From NCBI GenBank assembly GCA_030744755.1, contig JASLPY010000031.1:1-53619 (forward strand): a stretch of DNA of 53,619 nt, in the 5' to 3' direction. Under the pieces are notes generated by a model. It made no database searches. It was not told where the DNA came from and was given only the letters and a program-made list of their open reading frames with translations. This document shows, piece by piece, positions 46,543 to 53,619 of the stretch (positions are counted from its first letter, which is position 1; each line of letters starts with the position of its first letter). The translations under genes and the position numbers were made by a program. Source of the DNA: Kiritimatiellia bacterium. GTDB lineage: Bacteria; Verrucomicrobiota; Kiritimatiellia; UBA8416; JADHWI01.

Positions 46543-46929
46543 CTACTCATCCGTCTCGTCGTCATCACCGCGTTCACTCAGTGCACGGTCAACGATATCA
46601 AGCACTTCGCTCACCCTGAACGGTTTTGTCAGATAGGCGTAAGCACCCAGTTCAACAGCCCTCTTCCTTGTAGCATCGCAATCGTAGGCGGTCAGCATGA
46701 TGACGGGCATGTCCGGTTTAAGGCTGCTGGCAGCAGCGAGAACCTCCATGCCATGCACGGGACTCATACGCACATCAGACACCATCAGGTCAAAAGACAT
46801 TTCCCGTAACTTGGCGACCGCGGCACTGCCTTCCTTAACGGTGAGAACGTCATGGCCGGCCGTGATCATGATCTTCGACAAGATCTTGAGCACGTCCGGT
46901 TCATCGTCAACTAAGAGAATGTTTGCCAT
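46543..46929 (-). CDS. Single-domain response regulator
   Basis: A 128-residue receiver with ILLVDDEPDV, phospho-Asp52 in VSDVRMSP, Thr/Ala switch in IMLTAYD and the conserved Lys in YLTKPF. No output domain, so it acts by contact with a partner, like CheY or a phosphorelay carrier. The histidine kinase at 47.8 kb is in the opposite direction; pairing is possible but not shown. Confidence 0.92.
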   Translation of the reverse strand: MANILLVDDEPDVLKILSKIMITAGHDVLTVKEGSAAVAKLREMSFDLMVSDVRMSPVHGMEVLAAASSLKPDMPVIMLTAYDCDATRKRAVELGAYAYLTKPFRVSEVLDIVDRALSERGDDDETDE

Positions 46930-47799
46930 AATGTGTTCTTGTGCGAACAGTCACCGGGCGGCTTCCGCCTCCTGGTTCTTAACGCACACGCAATCGACAC
47001 CCCTCGTGTCATTCTATATATGGGCAAGATAGCACAGCCCGACAGTTCGCGATATCGGGTAATCCCCTATTCTGCGATCAGGCATTGACCTTAGTTTCAG
47101 GCATCCGCGTTCATCAAGCCGCTGACGCTTATCCCCCATCAACCCTCCCAGATCAGTCCTCACAATAGCGCAGATTACGCCACTCGAACCATTACCGCAG
47201 TCATTCAGATCAATGATGGCGGCACGAATCAGAGACGCAAGAATGTACATACCCCAGCGAAACGCCTATTCTCGATCGTTAACACCGTACTAATGGCTTC
47301 TGAGTAGGTCCCGGCGGCCCGACGGGACCAAGTGACATGCTCGCGCATTGTACGCGCACAGCGGGCGAAAACTCTTGCAAGTGCACTGATTCATGCACTC
47401 GCACCCCACATGACGCCGTCGAGCCGCCGGCGCCTACACGCTGCGACCATCATCGTTTGAAATTGCCCCACAACGGCAAGAACTCTAACGGAGCTATTTC
47501 CCCAGTCGTTCTGATCAATGCTAGCGGGAAGAAACAGAGGTGTGAAGTTTTGTTTACCCCCGCAAATTGTATGTGGGTGAGTGAGTGTGTGAGTATGTGG
47601 GTGAAAGAATGCAAGACTGACCCCATTGGTTTTATCGGTTTTCTTGACTCACATACTCCCACACTCACATACCCACACACACGATTCATCTCGATACTCA
47701 AGGTTTTCAGGCTTGATAGGATCTGAAACGGGCCACTGCGGTAAATGCTCTAACGTCGCAGAGGTTGCTTCAATGAGGAATTTGGTCTAAACTGCACGC
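46930..47799. other. 870-base non-coding gap with hairpins
   Basis: No gene is convincing. GGTCCCG (47307-47313) pairs with CGGGACC (47323-47329). A long imperfect inverted repeat occupies 47569-47680 and is listed separately. The gap is a candidate for divergent promoters of the receiver and kinase genes; I could not place them. Confidence 0.5.
47569..47680. repeat. Long imperfect inverted repeat, arms of about 37 bases
   Basis: Arms 47569-47605 and 47644-47680 match at 31 of 37 positions, made of GTGTGGGTATGTGAG-type words. The loop contains TGCAAGACTGACCCC (47610-47624). No coding signal. Confidence 0.75.
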
Positions 47800-49344
47800 A
47801 TGCAGTCAAAGCCAAGCTACGAAGTACTGGAGAAACTGGTCCAGGAATCGGAACTGCTAGGCTTGATAGCCGAGCAGGTGACCGATTCCGTTCTTACCAC
47901 GGATCTTCAGTACTGCATCACTTATGCCAACCGGTCGTTTCAGCGCATCTTCGGTTACTCACCCGAAGAGATCCTGGGGATGAGTCCCGACATCCTGAAC
48001 GCTGAACCTGATACCGAGCGCATCCAAAAGGAAATATACGACTGTGTTTCGCAGGGGAAATCCTGGCGAGGTGAACTCCTCAACAGAAGAAAAGACGGCA
48101 GTACATTTCCTTGCGAAATGACGATTATGCCCTTAATCAACGCACGGGGAGAAACCTTGGCTTTCGCGGGAATACAACGAGATGTGACCGAGCGGAAGAA
48201 GGCTGAGGACAAGCTCTTGGAAAGCGAACAGAAGTTCCGAGCCATTTTCGACCAGACGTTTGAATTCATCGGTCTTCTGAACCTCGATGGGACCTTGCTG
48301 GCTGCCAATAAGCCCTCGCTCGAGTTTGGTGGACTGGAAGAACAGGACGTTATCGGCGAGCCATTTTGGGAGACGCCTTGGTGGACGCATTCCCCGGACA
48401 TCCAGGACCAACTGCGGCAAGCAATAGGCGAGGCGGCCAAGGGCGAGTTAGCACGCTTCGAGGCATGGCACCCAAAACCCAATGGAGAGATCAGCTATGT
48501 CGATGTATCCATAAAGCCGGTCAAAGACGATGAAGGGAACGTCGTTTTGTTGATCCCTGAGGGTCGCGATATAACCGAACGAAAGAAGGCCGAGAACGAG
48601 CTGGCCATGTATCGTGATCACCTTGAGGAAGTAGTCGCGGAACGTACGCGTGAATTGACAGAGACAGGCAAGGCTCTGCAAGAAGCCCATCGCAGACTAC
48701 TGGTTGTCAGGGAAGACGAACGTCAGAAACTGGCCGCAGAGCTGCACGATTCCGTCGGCCAGAAGCTTGTGGCAATACGGATGTTTGCGGAATCCGTGGC
48801 TTCGGTCTGCGAGGGCAACGAGCATCTCAAAGCGCATGCCGAGACTCTGCACGAGGCATCCCGGCAATGCGCCGATACCATTCGAGAGATCCGAACCATC
48901 TGCTGCGGTCTCTACCCACTTGCACTGGAGTCCATGGGGCTTGGCGAGGCGCTGAATCACCTCGGTCAGTCATGTGATCAGACCATCTGTTTCACCATGA
49001 ACTGCGAGCAGCCGCTTATGGAGGCACGACACAGCCGGGAACAGGAAATAGCACTTTTCCGGATCGCACAGGAGGCAGTCAGCAACACGTTAAAACACAG
49101 CCAAGCGTCCAATCTCAGTATCTCACTGGAGAAGAAGGGATCAACACTGGATATGGCCGTTTGTGACGACGGGATCGGGTTTGACACTGAGTCTGTTCCA
49201 CGCACCACGCTGGGGCTCTATTTGATGAAAGAGAGAGCCGAAGCCATAGGAGGCAATTGCACCGTCACTTCCCGCAACGGTGAAACGACAGTCAAGGTTA
49301 GCGTACCTGTGGAATTCCCAGAATCCAAAGAGGCTGGACCGTAG
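47800..49344 (+). CDS. PAS-PAS histidine kinase of the NarL/DegS type
   Basis: A 514-residue soluble kinase. PAS 1 (about 20-130) and PAS 2 (about 142-260) are followed by a short coiled coil, HisKA_3 with ELHDSVGQKLV (His316) and a HATPase (RIAQEAVSNTLKHSQAS, CDDGIGF, GLYLMKERAEAIGG). Such kinases normally act with a LuxR-type regulator, but none is adjacent. No membrane helix, so it senses an internal cue. Confidence 0.93.
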   Translation: MQSKPSYEVLEKLVQESELLGLIAEQVTDSVLTTDLQYCITYANRSFQRIFGYSPEEILGMSPDILNAEPDTERIQKEIYDCVSQGKSWRGELLNRRKDGSTFPCEMTIMPLINARGETLAFAGIQRDVTERKKAEDKLLESEQKFRAIFDQTFEFIGLLNLDGTLLAANKPSLEFGGLEEQDVIGEPFWETPWWTHSPDIQDQLRQAIGEAAKGELARFEAWHPKPNGEISYVDVSIKPVKDDEGNVVLLIPEGRDITERKKAENELAMYRDHLEEVVAERTRELTETGKALQEAHRRLLVVREDERQKLAAELHDSVGQKLVAIRMFAESVASVCEGNEHLKAHAETLHEASRQCADTIREIRTICCGLYPLALESMGLGEALNHLGQSCDQTICFTMNCEQPLMEARHSREQEIALFRIAQEAVSNTLKHSQASNLSISLEKKGSTLDMAVCDDGIGFDTESVPRTTLGLYLMKERAEAIGGNCTVTSRNGETTVKVSVPVEFPESKEAGP

Positions 49345-49523
49345 CAGGCTGGCGAATGACCAATCAGCCATAGTGTCGACCATCTACCCGGACGGGCATG
49401 CCATCAAGGGTATCCCGGAAAACCGTCCGGACCTGGAGAGAATTGAAGCCCGACTCCAGGCAAAGCTCTGACCACTCGCATTACTCTTGCATGAAACAGC
49501 CGGATTTGGACAATAGACAGGCG

Positions 49524-51362
49524 ATGAAAAAATGCCGAAATACAGTGCTTGGGCAATCCCTCCTGGCCTTGGGCCTTGGTTGCGTCCTGGCCGTCCAAGG
49601 TACCTGTGCACAGAAAGCGGAGGCCGTGGTCTCGGATACCCTGGGTCCGTCTGCAATACTCGCATCACCCGATGGCAAGAACCTGTACGTCGCCAACGAG
49701 GACGCCAACCAGCTTGCCGTGATCGATCCGCGAGAAGGTCGTGTCATTCACAGGATCCCCCTGCCTGCATCGCCAACGGGAATGGTCCTTTCCCCCGACG
49801 GCAAACGCCTATACGTAACCTGCGCCGCCCCCAATAGCAGCATTGCCGTTATCAATACCTCGTCACTCAAAAATGTCCAAACCTTTGCGGCCGGACATAC
49901 TGCATGTGGCCCCGCCCTCTCACCCGGCGGCAAACGCCTGTACATCTGCAACCGGTTCAATAACAACGTGTCGGTGCTTGATTCGTCATCGGGAAAGAAA
50001 CTGGCATCAGTCGCGGTCATCCGACACCCCGTCGACGCCGCGGCAACACCCGACGGCCGCTGGATAGTGGTAGCCAACCATCTGCCGCTGATGCCTGCCA
50101 TCTCCCCCCTCGTGCGGGCCGAGGTCACCATCATTGATGCAAACACCTTCGAGACAAAGTCTATTCTACTTCCGGATGGCTCCATCAATCTCCAGAGAAT
50201 AAGTATTTCTCCCGACGGCAGACTCGCTTTTATTTCTCACGTAATTGGCAACCACTCCCTGGTCACATCCCAGGTCACGCTGGGCTGGATGAGCACATCC
50301 AGCCTGAGCGTTATCGACCTGGAGAAAATGGCCTTCGACAGCAACTCTTTGTTGGATGATTTCGACCGGGGTGCGGCCAACCCCTGGGGGATACATCTTG
50401 TCGACCAGGGCAAAACGATATGCGTGGTGCATTCCGGAACGCACGAGATGAGCATCATCGACACCGCCCCAATGTTGAAAGAAATCCGTTACTTTCGTGA
50501 AAGCCTGGGACCGATGGGAGGCGACAACCCCATCACAGAATTCCGGCGCCGTGTCAAGTTGCCCGGTCGGGGTCCGCGCGGTATCGAGTTAATAGGATCC
50601 AAGGCCTACGTGACGGAGTACTTCTCCGACACCATCGCGGTAATCGATCTTAAAGCCGCCCAGGAAGAGGACTACCAGCCGCAGACGATCCACCTCGGCC
50701 CAAAGCCCTTCATCAGCGAGGAACGCCGCGGCGAAATGCTGTTTCACGATGCCACGCTTTGCTATCAGCACTGGCAGAGCTGCGCTACCTGTCATCCGCA
50801 AGGCCGGTCCGACGCCCTGAACTGGGACCTGATGAACGACAGCGTAGGCACTTTCAAGAACACCAAGAGCCTGCTCCACGCTCACCGTACTCCACCTTCC
50901 ATGGCCACCGGCATACGGGCCTCGGCTGAAGTCGCTGTTCGGGCCGGTTTCGAGCACATCCTTTTTGTCTACGAGGACTTCGAGGAGGAAGCCCTGGCCA
51001 TCGACACCTATCTGAAATCACTGCGCCCCATCCCCAGTCCTCACCTGTCAGACGGTCGACTCAACGCAAAGGCCCAGCGTGGAAAGCGGGTCTTTGAGAG
51101 CGACAAAGCCGGATGCGCTAAGTGTCATCCCGCTCCTCTATACACCGATATGCGGAAGCACGCGGTAAAGACGACTGTCAGTTATGATCACGATGAAATC
51201 GACACGCCGACACTGATCGAAGTCTGGCGCACCCCCCCCTACCTTTATGACGGCCGCTACACCAATATCAGGGATGTCCTCGTAAAGGGGGAACACGGCG
51301 GCGTTGATGGCTTGACGGCGCGGCAGATCGACTACCTGGTGGAGTTCGTACTGTCACTGTAG
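49524..51362 (+). CDS. Exported beta-propeller plus cytochrome c-like protein
   Basis: A 612-residue protein with signal peptide (MKKCRNTVLGQSLLALGLGCVLAV). Residues about 30-390 are YVTN-like propeller repeats (SPDGKNLYVAN, SPDGKRLYVTC, SPGGKRLYICN). The C-terminal third has two heme motifs, CATCH and CAKCH, and DTPTLIEVWRTPPYLYDGR typical of di-heme cytochrome c peroxidase/MauG-like proteins. The start is either 49524 or 49491, 11 codons earlier. It should be periplasmic; function unknown, possibly electron transfer. Confidence 0.85.
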   Translation: MKKCRNTVLGQSLLALGLGCVLAVQGTCAQKAEAVVSDTLGPSAILASPDGKNLYVANEDANQLAVIDPREGRVIHRIPLPASPTGMVLSPDGKRLYVTCAAPNSSIAVINTSSLKNVQTFAAGHTACGPALSPGGKRLYICNRFNNNVSVLDSSSGKKLASVAVIRHPVDAAATPDGRWIVVANHLPLMPAISPLVRAEVTIIDANTFETKSILLPDGSINLQRISISPDGRLAFISHVIGNHSLVTSQVTLGWMSTSSLSVIDLEKMAFDSNSLLDDFDRGAANPWGIHLVDQGKTICVVHSGTHEMSIIDTAPMLKEIRYFRESLGPMGGDNPITEFRRRVKLPGRGPRGIELIGSKAYVTEYFSDTIAVIDLKAAQEEDYQPQTIHLGPKPFISEERRGEMLFHDATLCYQHWQSCATCHPQGRSDALNWDLMNDSVGTFKNTKSLLHAHRTPPSMATGIRASAEVAVRAGFEHILFVYEDFEEEALAIDTYLKSLRPIPSPHLSDGRLNAKAQRGKRVFESDKAGCAKCHPAPLYTDMRKHAVKTTVSYDHDEIDTPTLIEVWRTPPYLYDGRYTNIRDVLVKGEHGGVDGLTARQIDYLVEFVLSL

Positions 51363-51378
51363 CAGTCGGGCTGTTCCC

Positions 51379-53542
51379 CTAGTCCTGCACTGCGTAGGCC
51401 AGGATGTTGGCCATGATCTTTCTAGCCGATGCCGGCTGGTAGCCTATGGCTCCGTAGTTGGCCACACCGGTGGCTGCCGCTGTTATGTCGAACTGAGAGA
51501 AGATAACCGCAGGTTTCCTGTTGATCAAGATAGTCTCCAGCTTCTGGCCGCGCGTTGCCTGTTCCATTGCCCGTAGCCTGCGCCTTGCCGGCAATGTAAA
51601 CCGGACACCTTCCGCCAGGTTGGCGCCGCCGGGGAAATGGCCGATGGCCAGGTCGCTGGTAATGTCGAGCTGTTCGAGTTCCCCGAAAACCGATTCTATC
51701 TCTTTCCTGGCAGAAGCGGCAAAACTTGCTGACCCTGCATAGGCGTTGACCAGGATCATCCCTCCGTTATTCGCATAATCGCGCAGCCTTTTTTTCTCCC
51801 CGTCAGATAGTTCAAGCACATGAGCACCGCTGATTGACAGCACATCCAACTCGTTGAGCTTGTCCTCTACCAGGTCGACACCGATCTTCTCTTCGAGGTC
51901 ACACCCGGTTACATGCATAAAGTACGGGGCCAATGCTTCCCCGTATCCTGTACCGGCCCGCCAGTCTAACGGATATGCGCCGCTGCCACTGAACTTGACA
52001 GCCCCCACCTTTGCAACTGCATCGCGCCTCTCAACCGGTGCCGTGTTAGGAATGTTGGTGTGGAACTTACGTTTGAGGTCACCCATGTCCACTGCATAAA
52101 AGAGCATGTTCATTGCCAGCCGGAATGAATCTGCAGAGGTCCTGTTCATCTGCCAGTCAGCGGACAGGTATTCGTGTGACATCACAAAAAAGGTACGCGT
52201 TCCGTTGGACACACCGCTCAGCTTCGGAGTCTTTTCCCACGCCTGTTTGAGCGCGGTATAGACGCCATGCTGTTTCTTAAGCGGCTGGAGCTTGTAGGAT
52301 GGGTACTCTTCTTCCGGATACATGTCACGAAGCAGCTTGACCATCGCCCTGCTGAATTCTTCGCTGTGATCGCTTGGTTCGCAGAATATAGTTCCGCCCC
52401 GTTCAATATAGGAACGAAGCTTTCCGGTTTCTTCCTTGCTGAACGCTATGTTTCTGTTTCCGCTGATGAAGAGGATAGGCGCTTCAAATTCTGTTACCGG
52501 CGCGTCGATGCTCACCGAATGCCAGTTCAGCGGTCGTTCATACGCTGACCACATGTACTTAGTCAGGTTCGCAAGGTCTCTCGGATTAAGATTCCAGTCC
52601 TGGTCCTCGGCGTATTGGAGCTTGTTAAACGCAACAGGCGCACCTCCATAAACAAGGAAAAGCGTGCAGAATGCCGTATTAACGCGGGTCTTACCATAAC
52701 CGGACATTGGTATTGACCCGTTCCGTTGCTGACGTTTGAGCACAATTGAGGCCCCTTCTGAAAACCAGTCGCGCTCTCCAATGTATTTCCTTCCGCTCGC
52801 AACGCCGGTTCGCTCCATGCCGTATAGGTAATAGCCGTCATTGTTGTCGCCACCAGCCTTGCCGAGCCACTCCATGCCACGCTCAATCGAATTCAGGCAG
52901 TCGGCAGTTTCACCGTCTGTAAACACACGCGGATTCTCTTTTGTGTAGTAGCTCCTGCCAAAAGACATATCAAAGACGAGGAACATCGTGGCCAGTCCTG
53001 CGGTTGCCATGTTTGCAGTTGAGCCACCCGTCGTATAGCTCCAGCCACCGTCCTTGTTCTGACATGTTCTGAAGTGCTTGGACATCTTGAGCCAGAAGTC
53101 TTTGCCAGGATCAAATCCGGCCCTTGCCGCAGCCCAGATACCCAGTACGCCATACTGTGTGACCGAGTTGTCCCAGTCGCGTGATGTCATGAGGTAGCGC
53201 CAGCCTTCTTTCTTATTCAGAGCTTTGAGAAGCCAGTCAAAATCCTCCTCGAGCTTTTCTCGATACAGCTCCTCGTATGGCGATTTACGGAGTGCATATT
53301 CCCACACATTGGCGCGCACAGCGCGGTAGTAGGTATTCTGAATGTCATTCTCGGAAAGCCAACCCAATGCTCTCTGAACCGAATCGTCACTTGCCGGGTC
53401 CGCCCCTGCTGCAAGCATTGCGAGTGTTGCCATTACCGTGCCGGCCCCATGCGAATAGTGAGTCATGGTCTCTTCGATCGATCCATCGCTGGCCTGGCAT
53501 GAGCGCAGGTACATGACCGCATCATCAATAGCGATCCTGATC
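51379..53542 (-). CDS. QW-repeat protein with DUF4159-like C-terminus, 5' end missing
   Basis: From the first ATG (53514) there are 711 residues. Residues 1-280 are squalene-cyclase-like repeats (LLKALNKKEGWRYL, FRTCQNKDGGWSY, IVLKRQQRNGSIPMSG). Residues about 310-500 contain EAPILFISGNRN and RSYIERGGTIFCEP; the last 200 include LDVLSISGAHVLELSD and YANNGGMILVNAYAG, as in the DUF4159 type. Upstream of the ATG the frame continues with AIDDAVMYLRSCQ, which fits the family, until base 53542, where an IS21-like end begins. The true start is therefore missing. No membrane helix is seen in the part present. Confidence 0.75.
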
Positions 53543-53619
53543 TGTAAACGCCGGTCGAAAAGTGCGGCATTAAGGCGGTCGGTTTAAAAGTGCGGCACCC
53601 TGAGTAGACCTTCATTTGA
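53543..53619 (+). mobile_element. Terminus of an IS21-like insertion sequence (runs off the right edge)
   Basis: The sequence begins TGTAAACGCCGGTCGAAAAG and has two copies of an AAAAGTGCGGCA word (53559-53570 and the copy near 53585-53597), as IS21-family ends start with TGT and have subterminal repeats. It interrupts the QW/DUF4159 frame. No transposase is in the window. Confidence 0.5.

Noticed and set aside
47337..47726. A 129-residue plus-strand frame in the large gap
   Set aside because: It runs through the long inverted repeat and has no ribosome-binding site or family signs.

Overview
The window looks like chromosomal DNA from a free-living Gram-negative-type bacterium, most plausibly of the PVC group (Kiritimatiellota, Lentisphaerota or a planctomycete-like lineage). 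The pointers are indirect: several proteins with squalene-cyclase/prenyltransferase-like QW repeats, one carrying a DUF4159-like C-terminus; a giant secreted Gly-rich/FN3 protein; a LamG protein with a very long PKPEP tail; MORN/ankyrin and FGE-sulfatase-like proteins; an AsmA-like envelope protein; and a McsA-McsB-ClpC module outside a typical Firmicute context. No 16S rRNA is present, so the lineage is an inference.

Layout. 1-5.6 kb (minus): a transglutaminase-like gene translationally coupled to a giant secreted protein that runs off the left edge. 5.8-17.9 kb (plus): a REP-associated-type Y1 transposase, a thioredoxin-like protein, an ECF sigma factor overlapping a membrane protein that joins an anti-sigma-like N-terminus to QW repeats, a PAS-PAS protein, a REC-GGDEF-REC-HD-GYP protein, an ankyrin/MORN protein and leuS. 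18.2-33.4 kb (minus): a two-receiver regulator and hybrid histidine kinase, a second QW-repeat membrane protein, an FGE-like protein, the block rpsP-trmD-rplS-rnhB-yraN (no rimM), mcsA-mcsB-clpC (no ctsR) and an ilvE-type aminotransferase behind tRNA-Leu(CAG). 33.7-36.9 kb: the LamG/PKPEP protein and a divergent panE-like gene. 36.9-46.1 kb (minus): a tight seven-gene run of ABC ATPase, permease, GldG-like, DUF4340, AsmA-like, miaB and a small membrane protein. 46.3-53.6 kb: a single-domain receiver with a small membrane ORF, a NarL-type histidine kinase, a beta-propeller/cytochrome c protein and a 5'-truncated QW/DUF4159 gene that ends at what looks like an IS21-type terminus.

How the genes fit together. 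Signalling is dense: four receiver or kinase proteins, a PAS protein, an enzyme set to both make and degrade c-di-GMP, and an ECF switch. The translation genes and the ClpC/McsAB proteolysis module are ordinary housekeeping content, with two local departures (no rimM, no ctsR). The remainder is envelope or surface biology. The strongest unexplained signal is an 11-base word, GTACCTGTCCC. I count ten exact copies, in both orientations, all between 76 and 11205, around the Y1 transposase gene, and found none in the remaining 42 kb when reading by eye. A second possible RAYT-type word, long imperfect hairpins, heptamer tandem repeats and other short repeats mark several intergenic spots.
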